From Lactiplantibacillus dongliensis (lineage in GTDB: Bacteria; Bacillota; Bacilli; Lactobacillales; Lactobacillaceae), in the NCBI RefSeq assembly GCF_005405105.1, contig NZ_BJDK01000028.1, positions 1 through 49,629 on the forward strand: 49,629 nucleotides of DNA. The letters run 5' to 3'. The notes beneath the pieces were generated by a model. The model did no database searches and was not told the DNA's origin. It saw nothing but the letters and a program-made list of their open reading frames with translations. Position numbers and translations under genes: made by a program. This document shows, one piece after another, positions 1 to 8,275 of the stretch. Position 1 is the first letter of the stretch. The number at the start of each line of letters is the position of its first letter.

Positions 1-16
1 TCATGTCTATTTTTAT

Positions 17-50
17 ACAGTAAAGTCCCGGCAAGCCGGGGCTTTACTGT
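17..50 (-). terminator. Hairpin, probable terminator of the truncated GH73 gene
   Basis: A 16-bp stem (17-32 with 35-50, one G-T pair, AA at the apex) lies about 20 bases past the stop codon of the minus-strand gene. The T-run after it is poor on both strands, so termination efficiency is uncertain. Confidence 0.55.
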
Positions 51-70
51 ACATTATTAACTTTCAACCT

Positions 71-415
71 TTAGTTAGTGTAATATAACGTCCCATTCGA
101 CGAATATTCCGCCGTACGCATCGAAACAGACTTCCCTTTATAGCTCCCTTTGATGCCATAATAATTCTTAGCGGTCTTGGATAAGGTACTCTTACCCCAG
201 CCACTTTCAACAATCGCTTGTGCGACCATCACGGACCCATATAGTTTGTACTTTTGCGAAACTTTCAACGCGTTGGGGCCTAACTTGTTAATAAAACTAG
301 TCTGCGTCGAAGCAGCGACCCGCGGCGTTCCCATCCAGCCAACTAGGGTCACCAAAATGATTAATCCCAAAAGGAACTGTTTAACGATTTTATTTTTTGA
401 GACTTGCTTAATCAT
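71..415 (-). CDS. Truncated secreted GH73 glucosaminidase-like protein
   Basis: The protein has 114 residues: a basic N-terminus, one hydrophobic segment (about residues 12-28) that looks like a signal peptide or anchor, then the first half of a GH73 endo-beta-N-acetylglucosaminidase domain. The motif QAIVESGWGKS with the family's conserved Glu (Glu70) and the following NYYGIKGSYKG are present. The reading frame stops at LYYTN, where family members normally continue for some tens of residues; no frame in the next 70 bases restores them. I chose the ATG at 415 because GGAG lies 10 bases upstream. An upstream in-frame TTG at 484 is itself the first triplet of a promoter -35 box, so it cannot be the start. 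Promoter, ribosome site and terminator-like hairpin look intact, so the gene may be expressed. It may be an inactive remnant, or a short protein that binds peptidoglycan without hydrolysing it. Confidence 0.65.
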   Translation of the reverse strand: MIKQVSKNKIVKQFLLGLIILVTLVGWMGTPRVAASTQTSFINKLGPNALKVSQKYKLYGSVMVAQAIVESGWGKSTLSKTAKNYYGIKGSYKGKSVSMRTAEYSSNGTLYYTN

Positions 416-455
416 AAATTGCCAACTCCAATATGTATTTTTGAACTCAATTCGT

Positions 456-484
456 ATTATGCCGGAACTGGCCGGGAGTTTCAA
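456..484 (-). promoter_or_regulatory. Promoter of the truncated GH73 gene
   Basis: A -35 TTGAAA (484-479) and a -10 CATAAT (461-456) are separated by 17 bases on the minus strand, about 40 bases upstream of the ATG at 415. The position excludes the longer reading frame that would begin inside the -35 box. Confidence 0.6.
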
Positions 485-713
485 GTGTTTAAACCTTGGT
501 AAATCAACGTTTGTAACCTGACACCCGTGTTAACTAGCGCCTGATACCCTAAGTTTGCAATTAGGTTACAGTTCTGTGACAATTGCCATTTAGCAGGTAT
601 GTTAAAAAATACACAATCTATCCATGTAATCGTTCGCATTCTGGTGAGATTTGAAATATACTGGAAGTGGACGGCTGACCGTTCAAGGCATATTTTTGGA
701 GTGGTGAATTGTT

Positions 714-1733
714 ATGAAAATTATCGAGCATCAAGCAAATGGGATTAATTATTATACCCTGGTCAATAATTATCATATGAGTGTGACGATTATGGATTGG
801 GGCGCAACTGTCACCGCAATCCGCACCCATGATAAAGACGGCCAATACGCCAATGTGGTTTTAGGCTTTGATAAGGGTGAGGATTACATCAACTACCGGT
901 CCTTTTTCGGCGCCAGCATCGTCCGGGTGGCGGGCATCATTAAAAATGCCAAATGGCGTAACTATGAATTAACACAAAATTTTGGTGAGCATCATTTGAA
1001 TGGCGGCAATATGCCGCAGATTGCATTTGAGCCCTGGTTCCTAGAACGTAAGCTCCAGACCAAAGACCAAGTGGGCCTCGTCATGCAATATATTACGTTA
1101 GATGGTGAAAATGGCTACCCGGGAACGATGACCATCACCGCCGATTTTATTTTGGATAACCATGGTAAGTTCACCATTAGTTATACCGGTAAGAGTGATA
1201 AAACCACCCTCTTCAATCCGGCTAACCACAGTTACTTCAACCTGAGTGGTAATGCGGAACGCCTGATTGATCATCAAATTTTAAAAATTAACGCCGATGA
1301 ATATTCAAGTCTGAATAAACACAATCTACCCACTGGCAAGCTGCCATGGGTCACTGACTCACCTTTTGATTTCCGTGACCGGACCGAGATTGGCCCACAA
1401 ATCGCTAAGATCAAAGGCGGGCTGCGGCACGGCTTCGTGCTAAACCACACCCCTCACCCACAAGTTGAACTATTAGATCGTGTCAGCGGCCGAAAAATGA
1501 CCATGCGGACAAACGCTAAAGCCATCGTGGTCTCTAGTGCCACTAATTATCGCGATGACCGCTACAAACTCAACGGTGGCCAGCCGATGCGCTCACAACT
1601 TGGTATCTCGCTACAAGCCCAAACGTTACCTGACGCCATTCATCACAAGGAATTTGGCAATATTATCATTAAACCGAATGTCCCCGTCACTTATCAAACA
1701 GCTTATCAATTCTCGAATATTTATGACGTTTAA
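714..1733 (+). CDS. Galactose mutarotase (aldose 1-epimerase) homologue with degenerate active site
   Basis: This 339-residue protein has the full length and sequence pattern of the GalM/aldose 1-epimerase beta-sandwich family, which interconverts alpha and beta anomers of sugars in the cytoplasm. The NHSYFNL motif with its His172 is intact. By-eye alignment to the family shows that other active-site positions are changed. The Arg of the NRI/GRI motif is Ile75. The His of LHGG is Asn96 (HLNGG). The Asp of the D-H-x-F motif is Arg238 (GGLRHGF). The catalytic Glu of L-E-x-Q-x-x-P-D is Gln301 (LQAQTLPD). It is therefore unlikely to be a normal mutarotase and may bind sugar without turnover. The start follows GGAG about 13 bases upstream. 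It stands alone, converging on the next gene across a terminator. Confidence 0.8.
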   Translation: MKIIEHQANGINYYTLVNNYHMSVTIMDWGATVTAIRTHDKDGQYANVVLGFDKGEDYINYRSFFGASIVRVAGIIKNAKWRNYELTQNFGEHHLNGGNMPQIAFEPWFLERKLQTKDQVGLVMQYITLDGENGYPGTMTITADFILDNHGKFTISYTGKSDKTTLFNPANHSYFNLSGNAERLIDHQILKINADEYSSLNKHNLPTGKLPWVTDSPFDFRDRTEIGPQIAKIKGGLRHGFVLNHTPHPQVELLDRVSGRKMTMRTNAKAIVVSSATNYRDDRYKLNGGQPMRSQLGISLQAQTLPDAIHHKEFGNIIIKPNVPVTYQTAYQFSNIYDV

Positions 1734-1746
1734 GCGTACCAAACTC

Positions 1747-1799
1747 AAAAGTGACCCTATTGAACGTTCCAAGCTGGAATGTTCAGTAGAGTCACTTTT
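1747..1799. terminator. Bidirectional terminator between convergent genes
   Basis: The outer stem (1747-1755 with 1791-1799) encloses an inner stem (1761-1770 with 1776-1785). There are T-runs on both strands, between the GalM-like gene and the small minus-strand gene. Confidence 0.75.
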
Positions 1800-1806
1800 T
1801 AATTGC

Positions 1807-2172
1807 TTAACAGCCACCGCCGATGCCACCAATACCACCGAACATTACTGGTAAAAAGCTTAGTCCAACCGCGATATTGCGTTTGCGCATTTCATCAGCG
1901 TCAATCTTGCCGGCCTTCACATCGGCCTGCAATTCACGATAGATGGCCATCACCGGTTCCGGTACCCGATGATTATGAATGTAATACTTTGAAATATCAT
2001 GTGTTAAATTAGTAATCACATCTAAATACGGTTTATCATTATTCAAATCCGTCGCATTAGTCAATAACAGCTTTTGCATCGCCGTGTCATTGTCAGCTAA
2101 TGCCGCCGTGTAAGCAGCACTCAACTGATCAGTCAACGTCGCAACTAACGCGTCATTCGTTGCTTGATCCAT
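1807..2172 (-). CDS. Small protein with Gly-rich, Cys-ending tail
   Basis: I do not recognise the family. The 121-residue product is predicted mostly helical: an acidic, Ala/Leu-rich N-terminal part, a central YIHNHRVPEPVMAIYREL segment, and a basic MRKRN stretch before a hydrophobic, Gly-rich end (FGGIGGIGGGC). Its size and helical look faintly recall bacteriocin-immunity-type helical bundles, but nothing decides this. The ATG at 2172 is preferred because GGGGGA lies 8 bases upstream; an in-frame TTG at 2187 overlaps that ribosome site. It lies 26 bases downstream of the HAD phosphatase gene in the same direction, so the two probably share a transcript that ends at the hairpin at 1747-1799. 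Confidence 0.6.
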   Translation of the reverse strand: MDQATNDALVATLTDQLSAAYTAALADNDTAMQKLLLTNATDLNNDKPYLDVITNLTHDISKYYIHNHRVPEPVMAIYRELQADVKAGKIDADEMRKRNIAVGLSFLPVMFGGIGGIGGGC

Positions 2173-2198
2173 TGCTGTATCCCCCAATCGTGTTACGA

Positions 2199-3011
2199 CT
2201 ACCTCAAAACTTGACTTTGGATTGTGTTTAAGACGCCGTCATGTTCATTATCCCACGCCGTCACATGCGCCGCAACTGCTCGGACACTAGCGTCAGCATT
2301 AGCCATCGCATAACTATGCGTGGCAAAGCGCAACAACGGTACATCATTATCACCGTCACCAAACGCCATCACTTCGGTTGGTGCCACTTGCCAACGCTGC
2401 ATTAACCACTGCACGGCGGGAAGCTTACCAACACCGGTATTCACAATATCAACTACCCCATAGCCACTATCATGCGCTTTTAATCGGCCAGCCAATAACG
2501 TATTCAAATCAGTCACCAGTTGTGCTGCTTGGTCGGGTAGCGTTGAGACACTGATCTTTTTGATCTGGTCATCAACCTGGGCTAGATCTGGTACTTGTTG
2601 CAAGTTATCATAAAACTTTGCTGCCGCCTCAAGTAACGCTTGGGGGGCACCAACTTCTGTATACGATCCCTTAGCACCAACCAAGATCAAATAAGCCCCA
2701 TCAAAGACCGGTTGATGGCGATCCACCGTTACAAATTGCTCAAGTTGAGCTGCCGACAAACTGCCATCGAACAATTGTTGATCCTGGCTAAAAATTGAAG
2801 CCCCATTTTCAGCAACCATCACCAAGTTATCGGCAGTAACGTCCGCAAATAGTTGCTTCAAATGCTCATACTGATTGCCTGATGACAAGACCAGCTTAAT
2901 ATCACGTGCGGCCAAAGCCGTCAGTGTTTGTTGTAATAAGTCGCGATTATAACGCTGGTCAGCGTGTAAAAGCGTGCCATTCAAGTCCGTTGCGATTAAT
3001 TTAATTGCCAT
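2199..3011 (-). CDS. Cof-type HAD-superfamily hydrolase with Asp-to-Asn change in motif I
   Basis: This 270-residue protein is a cytoplasmic Cof/HAD-IIB-type phosphatase, a family that dephosphorylates small sugar phosphates and similar metabolites. HAD motif I reads TDLNGTLL: the nucleophile Asp9 is present, but the second Asp, the general acid/base, is Asn11. Motif II is SSGN, the motif III Lys is Lys196 (GVGKLPAV) and motif IV GDGDND (218-223) is canonical. A single base (AAT for GAT) accounts for the change; the Cof protein at 21808 keeps DMDGT. The substitution should weaken hydrolysis, so the activity is uncertain. The ATG follows an AAAGGAG-type site. A short downstream gene follows 26 bases after the stop. 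Confidence 0.8.
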   Translation of the reverse strand: MAIKLIATDLNGTLLHADQRYNRDLLQQTLTALAARDIKLVLSSGNQYEHLKQLFADVTADNLVMVAENGASIFSQDQQLFDGSLSAAQLEQFVTVDRHQPVFDGAYLILVGAKGSYTEVGAPQALLEAAAKFYDNLQQVPDLAQVDDQIKKISVSTLPDQAAQLVTDLNTLLAGRLKAHDSGYGVVDIVNTGVGKLPAVQWLMQRWQVAPTEVMAFGDGDNDVPLLRFATHSYAMANADASVRAVAAHVTAWDNEHDGVLNTIQSQVLR

Positions 3012-3200
3012 TTTGGGGAAACTCCTTTAATTTCTAATATGCTGTTTGTGCTTATTGGATGCGTCTTTCCAATCTGGTTGGTCTGGATCGACGCCGAAAC
3101 GTGCTGTTTGTGTCTAGACTAAATATATGGTAACTCCTGATTTGAACACATTCATAACTAATCACTCAACCAGAATAGATGCGCAAAACAGGTTCTCTTC

Positions 3201-3257
3201 AACGTTAGCTCGTCTAACTAACGCTGGTCCAACCAGAGTGGCAACTTCAACCAACTT
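3201..3257 (-). repeat. Remnant of dispersed repeat A (both ends, body lost)
   Basis: The bases TAACTAACG are joined directly to CTGGTCCAACCAGAGTGGCA. These are the two ends of repeat A, read in reverse, with the three-stem body deleted. The rest of the 3012-3286 gap holds a short direct repeat (GCTGTTTGTG at about 3041 and 3101) and presumably the promoter of the HAD gene. Confidence 0.55.
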
Positions 3258-3286
3258 AAAAATAATGCCATAACTATTATTATGCA

Positions 3287-3323
3287 CCAAAAAAGGAACC
3301 ACCGCTATTAACGATGATTCCTT
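3287..3323 (-). terminator. Rho-independent terminator of glmS
   Basis: A 12-bp stem (3293-3304 with 3312-3323, including G-T pairs) with a 7-base loop is followed by six T on the minus strand. It lies about 50 bases past the glmS stop. Confidence 0.85.
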
Positions 3324-3374
3324 CTGACGACCTGACGCCGTGCCCACACTTGCGTAATCAGGTCTTATTTCAAT

Positions 3375-5192
3375 TTATTCGACCGTCACACTCTTAGCTA
3401 AGTTCCGTGGTTTATCAACATCCAAGCCCTTATTCAAGCTGGTGTAATAAGCTAATAATTGACCAGGCACAACGCTCAAAAGTGCCGTCATCCGTTCATC
3501 AACCGTTGGCAAGACAATCGTATCGTCTGGCTTAGCGAGTGCATCCGTCACGATGGTAATCGTCTTAGCGCCCCGCGCTTCAACTTCTTGCAAGTTAGAA
3601 CGGGTTAACCCAGCCGTATTTTGTTGGGTGATAATCCCAATAACTGGTGTATCTTTTTCAATTAAAGCAATCGTCCCATGCTTCAATTCCCCCGAAGCGA
3701 ACCCTTCAGCCTGAACATATGAGATTTCCTTAAGCTTCAACGCTGTTTCCAATGAAACCGCGTAATCTAAGCCCCGGCCAATGTAGAAAGCATTTGGCGT
3801 CTTCAATAAGTCCGCTTTAGCCAACTTATCGAAAGTCGCTTTTTCATCGACTAATGCCTGCATCCCATTAGCAACCAATGCTAATTGTTGTTTAACATCA
3901 AAGCCCTTAGCGGCTGGTTGATCATCAGCTTCGCCTAACGCTTTCGCTAAAATGGCTTGCAATGCAATCTGAGCCGTATAAGCTTTCGTTGACGCCACCG
4001 CAATTTCGGGACCCGCATGTAATAACAACGTGTAAGTCGCTTCACGAGACAACGTTGAATTTGGAACGTTGGTAATCGTTAAGCTTGGGAATTTTTGTTC
4101 ATTGACATTCAACAAAACTTCTCGACTATCAGCCGTTTCGCCGGATTGCGTTAAGAAGATGAAGAATGGCTTCTTAGATAACAACGGTTGGTTATAAGCA
4201 AATTCAGAAGAAACATGGACTTCAGTTGGCACATTAGCTAAGGATTCAAATAACCGGGCACCAACTAAACCAGCATGGTAACTCGTCCCCGCAGCCACGA
4301 TGTATAACCGATCAGCTGCCTTCAATGCGTCTAATAATTCGGCATTAATCACCGGCTGACCGTCATCGTTCAAGTAAACTTGTGATAACTTCCGCATTAC
4401 GTTGGGTTGTTCATCGATTTCCTTCAACATGTAGAAGGGATACGTCCCTTTGTCAGCTTGGGCAGCATCAATATCTACATGGAACGTGTCGCGTTCGACC
4501 GCATTACCTTGTTGATCAGTGATTTTGATTTCGTCAGGCTTAACGACTACGATTTCGCCATCATGCAATTCCAAGTAATCCTTGGTTTGATCAAGCATCG
4601 CTAAACTATCAGAACAAACGACATTAAAGCCATCGCCAACCCCAATTAATAACGGACTCTTGTTTTTAGCCACGTATAAAGTATCTGGCGCTTCTTTATC
4701 CATTAATAGGAACCCATATGAAGAATGGCCTAATAAGCTCAAAGTCTTCCGGAAAGCGGCTAAGGTATCTAACCCTTCCTTCGTCACAAACCGGTCAACG
4801 AGTTGCACAATCACTTCAGTATCAGTTTGTGACGTAAATTCAACATCACTTAAATAATCATTTTTTAAATCTTGGAAGTTTTCAATCACACCATTGTGGA
4901 CCAAGTAGAAGCGGCCATCCGCTGAAACTTGGGGATGCGCATTAGCGACACTTGGTTCCCCATGAGTCGCCCAACGTGTATGACCAATTCCAGTTGAGCC
5001 TTGAACGTTAGCGCCAACTTCTTTACGTAAGTCATCGATCCGGCCTTTTTCTTTAACTAAATAGTCTTGGCCATTTTGATCATTAACATAAATACCGGCT
5101 GAATCGTAACCCCGGTATTCCAATTTTTCCAAACCATTCAATAAAATCGATACGGCACTATCTTTACCAGTTACTCCAACAATTCCACACAT
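3375..5192 (-). CDS. glmS: Glutamine-fructose-6-phosphate aminotransferase
   Basis: GlmS makes glucosamine-6-phosphate from fructose-6-phosphate and glutamine, the entry step to UDP-GlcNAc and peptidoglycan. The 605-residue length is normal. The N-terminal glutaminase domain starts MCGIVG with the nucleophile Cys2; the HTRWATHG and HNGVIENF motifs follow. Two SIS sugar-isomerase domains come next (about 280-430 and 455-595), with the AAGTSYHAG and STKAYTAQ segments and a C-terminal KSVTVE ending like the family. It stands alone between its terminator and a long leader that carries the glmS ribozyme, so expression should be limited by its own product. The neighbouring operon makes GlmM, the next enzyme. 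Confidence 0.97.
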   Translation of the reverse strand: MCGIVGVTGKDSAVSILLNGLEKLEYRGYDSAGIYVNDQNGQDYLVKEKGRIDDLRKEVGANVQGSTGIGHTRWATHGEPSVANAHPQVSADGRFYLVHNGVIENFQDLKNDYLSDVEFTSQTDTEVIVQLVDRFVTKEGLDTLAAFRKTLSLLGHSSYGFLLMDKEAPDTLYVAKNKSPLLIGVGDGFNVVCSDSLAMLDQTKDYLELHDGEIVVVKPDEIKITDQQGNAVERDTFHVDIDAAQADKGTYPFYMLKEIDEQPNVMRKLSQVYLNDDGQPVINAELLDALKAADRLYIVAAGTSYHAGLVGARLFESLANVPTEVHVSSEFAYNQPLLSKKPFFIFLTQSGETADSREVLLNVNEQKFPSLTITNVPNSTLSREATYTLLLHAGPEIAVASTKAYTAQIALQAILAKALGEADDQPAAKGFDVKQQLALVANGMQALVDEKATFDKLAKADLLKTPNAFYIGRGLDYAVSLETALKLKEISYVQAEGFASGELKHGTIALIEKDTPVIGIITQQNTAGLTRSNLQEVEARGAKTITIVTDALAKPDDTIVLPTVDERMTALLSVVPGQLLAYYTSLNKGLDVDKPRNLAKSVTVE

Positions 5193-5227
5193 AAGTTATA
5201 ATCTTCCTTTACTGTTTTGAATTGTTT

Positions 5228-5370
5228 CTAGCTGCGTGATGGCTATCTCTGTCACTAATCTTACGACTAGTTTTTGTAAGCCACCTGTAGAGTGCAGTCC
5301 CTGATGTCACCCGTCGATTGTCGATAAACATCATCCTCGTCAACTTTAGAATCTAAAGTCCTGGCGCTAT
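5228..5370 (-). ncRNA. glmS ribozyme-riboswitch in the glmS leader
   Basis: Read on the minus strand, the leader has the glmS ribozyme core in order: AGCGCC at the cleavage site (cut expected between A5368 and G5367), a hairpin (GACTTTAG..CTAAAG), GACGAGG, TTATCGA, GACGGGTG and a distal GTAAG element. It lies between the glmS promoter and the start codon. The known mechanism is self-cleavage with glucosamine-6-phosphate as cofactor, which destabilises glmS mRNA. The 3' boundary is approximate. Confidence 0.93.
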
Positions 5371-5438
5371 TCCGCTTTAACCAATTATGAATTGGTCTAG
5401 ATTAACCTCCGATTGGTATATTTCCTAGAAACAGTATT

Positions 5439-5467
5439 ACTTTAACGTTGTAAGCGTAAAATGTCAA
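5439..5467 (-). promoter_or_regulatory. glmS promoter
   Basis: A perfect -35 TTGACA (5467-5462), a 17-base spacer and a -10 TAAAGT (5444-5439) lie on the minus strand. The start would fall about 60-65 bases before the ribozyme cleavage site. Confidence 0.8.
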
Positions 5468-5510
5468 CTGTATTCGTTATTGGTATGCGTCTAATTATTG
5501 ATGTATACCA

Positions 5511-5553
5511 ATTTAAAAAGCACGTCAATCCTATGATTGACGTGCTTTTTTAA
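5511..5553. terminator. Bidirectional terminator after the cdaA-cdaR-glmM operon
   Basis: A perfect 16-bp stem (5515-5530 with 5535-5550) has a CTAT loop and T-runs on both strands. It lies about 365 bases past glmM, beyond repeat C. Confidence 0.85.
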
Positions 5554-5664
5554 GAATCATCGTTTTATTAAGGTTAAATCAGTTTGTTCGGCGAGTCGCC
5601 AATGGGCTAGGAACAAGCTACTAGTTGTTAAGGTTTGGTTAAATACGGTTGGTGTGTTGCCTGC

Positions 5665-5909
5665 CGAAACGTGTTCAGCCCAACTGCGCCCTCCGCTTGC
5701 TATGCCAGGTCAACGACTCGGAAAACCACCGAGTAATTGACCTGGCTAGGCAATGCTCAGGCGCAACCCGTTGGTCTTCACACTCTTACTGAAACGCGTT
5801 CATTTGGGCTGAGGATTCCGCTTGCTACGTCAGTCAACCATACGGAAAATCACCGTATCGTTGACTGACTAGGCAATGCTCACCCTCAAACCGCCCTCAT
5901 TCACACTCT
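5665..5909 (-). repeat. Repeat C, tandem pair of structured units abutting the glmM stop
   Basis: Two units of about 120 bases (5665-5786 and 5791-5909) share GAAACG(T/C)GTTCA at one end, TTCCGCTTGCTA-like sequence, GGCAATGCTCA and CACACTCT at the other. Each centre is a hairpin. Unit 1 pairs GCCAGGTCAA with TTGACCTGGC and, inside that, ACTCGG with CCGAGT. Unit 2 pairs AGTCAAC with GTTGACT and ATACGG with CCGTAT, so the stem sequences changed together. Unit 2 ends 7 bases from the glmM stop codon. Confidence 0.75.
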
Positions 5910-5915
5910 AACACT

Positions 5916-7274
5916 CTAGGCTGTAACCCCAACTTCATCCTTAACCACAGCCACGATCCGGTCAACATAAGCGCTAACCAATTCATCAGTCTTAGCTTCA
6001 GCCATAACCCGGAGTAAGTCCTGGGTCCCTGAAGGACGAACCAAGACCCGACCGTCACCAGCCATTTCCGTTTCAACTTCAGCAATAACGGCCTTAATCT
6101 TATCGTTGTTTAAAGCGGCTTTCTTATCTTGAACTTTAACGTTGACCAACTTTTGTGGATAAGTGGTTACTTCGCCCGCTAATTCAGACAACTTCTTGCC
6201 GGTTTCTTTCATCACATGTAACAACTGAATCCCCGTTAACATCCCGTCACCAGTCGTATTAAAGTCTAAGAAGACCACGTGACCAGATTGTTCGCCACCG
6301 AGATTAAAGCCGTCTTTCAACATTTCTTCAACGACATAGCGGTCACCAACTTGGGTTTGTTCACTGTGCAAGCCGGCTGTTTCTAAAGCTTTATATAAGC
6401 CTAAGTTACTCATAACCGTTGTGACAACCGTATCTTGCTTGAGCTTACCGCGTTCGCTTAAGAACTTCCCACAGATATACATGATCTTGTCACCGTCGAT
6501 AATGTTTCCTAATTCATCAACCGCGATACACCGGTCGCCGTCGCCGTCAAAGGCCAACCCAACTTGGGCACCCTTTTCAACAACAAACTTTGATAAGGCT
6601 TCGGGATGCGTTGAGCCGACCCCTTTGTTGATGTTCAAACCATCGGGAGAAGTTGCCATGGTTTCAAAGTCCACGTTTAAATCAGCGAAGATCCGGGAAA
6701 CCAAGTTACTGGTTGAGCCATTCGCCCCATCAACTGCCAAGTGAATCCCACTTAAGTCATCGGGAATCGTTTGTTCTAGGAATTGAGAATACTTTAAATT
6801 ACCTTCTGGAAAGTCTGCAACGGTCCCTAACCCTTCAGCGGCTGGTCGTGGCAAATCATCAGTTGGTTGTTCGAGTAAAGTTTCGATTTCTTCTTCCTTG
6901 GCATCGGACAACTTGAAGCCGTCGCCACCAAAGAACTTAATCCCATTATCTTCAACGGGGTTATGTGATGCTGAGATCATGACCCCGGCATCGGCATCTT
7001 GAATCCGCACTAAATAAGCGACCCCAGGAGTGGTGATGACGCCTAAGCGTAGCACTTCAATTCCAGCTGAAAGTAAACCGGCAATTAAAGCTTCTTCTAA
7101 CATTTGACCAGAAATCCGCGTATCACGTGCCACTAAGACCCGTGGTTGGGCCTCTTTATCTTCCGCATGTTCCGTTAAGACATAACCACCGGCCCGGCCT
7201 AACTTAAACGCTAATTCAGGCGTTAACCCAGAGTTAGCAATCCCACGGACACCATCAGTACCAAAATATTTCAT
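5916..7274 (-). CDS. glmM: Phosphoglucosamine mutase
   Basis: GlmM converts glucosamine-6-phosphate to glucosamine-1-phosphate, the step after GlmS towards UDP-GlcNAc. The 452-residue length is that of the family. FGTDGVRG lies at the N-terminus. The phosphoserine loop [12 protein letters not shown], the Mg-binding DGDGDR, the sugar-binding GGEQSGH and the phosphate-binding RPSGTQ are all intact. It is the last gene of the cdaA-cdaR-glmM operon, 26 bases after cdaR. This conserved Firmicutes arrangement links wall-precursor synthesis to c-di-AMP, and in studied species GlmM binds and restrains CdaA. A structured repeat starts almost directly after the stop codon, before the operon terminator. 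Confidence 0.97.
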   Translation of the reverse strand: MKYFGTDGVRGIANSGLTPELAFKLGRAGGYVLTEHAEDKEAQPRVLVARDTRISGQMLEEALIAGLLSAGIEVLRLGVITTPGVAYLVRIQDADAGVMISASHNPVEDNGIKFFGGDGFKLSDAKEEEIETLLEQPTDDLPRPAAEGLGTVADFPEGNLKYSQFLEQTIPDDLSGIHLAVDGANGSTSNLVSRIFADLNVDFETMATSPDGLNINKGVGSTHPEALSKFVVEKGAQVGLAFDGDGDRCIAVDELGNIIDGDKIMYICGKFLSERGKLKQDTVVTTVMSNLGLYKALETAGLHSEQTQVGDRYVVEEMLKDGFNLGGEQSGHVVFLDFNTTGDGMLTGIQLLHVMKETGKKLSELAGEVTTYPQKLVNVKVQDKKAALNNDKIKAVIAEVETEMAGDGRVLVRPSGTQDLLRVMAEAKTDELVSAYVDRIVAVVKDEVGVTA

Positions 7275-7300
7275 CGTTTCTTTACCTCATTTCAAAATTT

Positions 7301-8275
7301 TCAATCATTTTTAACGGTTATTTTAACTTTAATCGAAGATGGACTAACTGAAGCGACCCCATCTTCATCGCTGGATGATAGATCCACCGTCTTGGTCGTT
7401 GACGTTGTCACATCCGTTACATCCACATCCACGGCCAATTTATCTAACTTCGCTAACGCCGCTTTCGTTCCCGTAACCGTCACTTGTTTCGTATCGGTCG
7501 CAAACGAATAACTCGTATCAGCTTCCGTCTTGCCACTCGCCTTTAAGTCGACGGCGACTTTTTTCGTATCAGTCGCTTGCTTAATGGGAATATACACGGA
7601 AGTCGTCGACGGTGTCAAGACCACGTTCAGGGTTTGACCATTGGCATCTAAGGCCTCAATCATGGCTTGCTGGTTCACCGACCTCGTTAAGTTTTTCTCC
7701 GTATTCACTACCGCAACCACTTTAGCCACTTTGCTGACTTCATTGACGGCCCCAGTGACTTTAACCGAAGACGTCCCTAAGCGTGGCGTACCAACTTCAT
7801 AGCCTGATTCCACGTTACTCTTGTTGAAATCAGCACTAACTTTGTAGTTGGCCGTTCGCCGCGGTTGAATATTGACTTGGATATACTTTTGACTTAATGA
7901 GTAGCTCAATTCTTTGTTTAAGCCATCAACTTGAATCTTCACACTATGCCGCCCGACCGATAACCCGGACAGATTCGCGTAGACTTTAAAATTTTGGGTA
8001 TTCGCGGTCGTCGTCACTAAGGCCGCGGGACCCGCAATCTTCACTTTGATTTTTTCCGGATAACCGGTCACAAAGTACTTGGTACTATTGACATTTAATT
8101 CCAGCGGCGCACTGATACTAACGCTCCGGTTGGAAGTCGCGGTCGTCGATGAACTGTTTGTTAACAAACTACTCGTATGATTTGCTTTACTGGAATTTAC
8201 ATAAGCAAATAACACCAGCGCACATAATAGTGCTAGCAGTCGCATCGACCAAGCACTATTCATAAACTTTTTCAT
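7301..8275 (-). CDS. cdaR: CdaA regulatory protein CdaR (YbbR-domain)
   Basis: This 324-residue protein has one N-terminal membrane segment (about residues 10-27, SMRLLALLCALVLFAYV) and an extracytoplasmic part of several YbbR repeats, visible as recurring V-x-V-T-G-(x)-K/V strands. Such proteins bind the membrane diadenylate cyclase CdaA and modulate c-di-AMP production. The start codon overlaps the cdaA stop by 4 bases (ATGA), so translation is probably coupled. Ser/Thr/Val-rich composition is typical of exported Lactiplantibacillus proteins. The assignment rests on position as well as sequence. Confidence 0.93.
   Translation of the reverse strand: MKKFMNSAWSMRLLALLCALVLFAYVNSSKANHTSSLLTNSSSTTATSNRSVSISAPLELNVNSTKYFVTGYPEKIKVKIAGPAALVTTTANTQNFKVYANLSGLSVGRHSVKIQVDGLNKELSYSLSQKYIQVNIQPRRTANYKVSADFNKSNVESGYEVGTPRLGTSSVKVTGAVNEVSKVAKVVAVVNTEKNLTRSVNQQAMIEALDANGQTLNVVLTPSTTSVYIPIKQATDTKKVAVDLKASGKTEADTSYSFATDTKQVTVTGTKAALAKLDKLAVDVDVTDVTTSTTKTVDLSSSDEDGVASVSPSSIKVKITVKND

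Noticed and set aside
3041-3115. Direct repeat GCTGTTTGTG upstream of the HAD gene
   Set aside because: Only two short copies with unequal context; kept as a note in the gap description, not as a regulatory site.
5537-5740. Plus-strand ORF over the glmM downstream region
   Set aside because: It starts in a terminator and runs through repeat C; no ribosome site is present.
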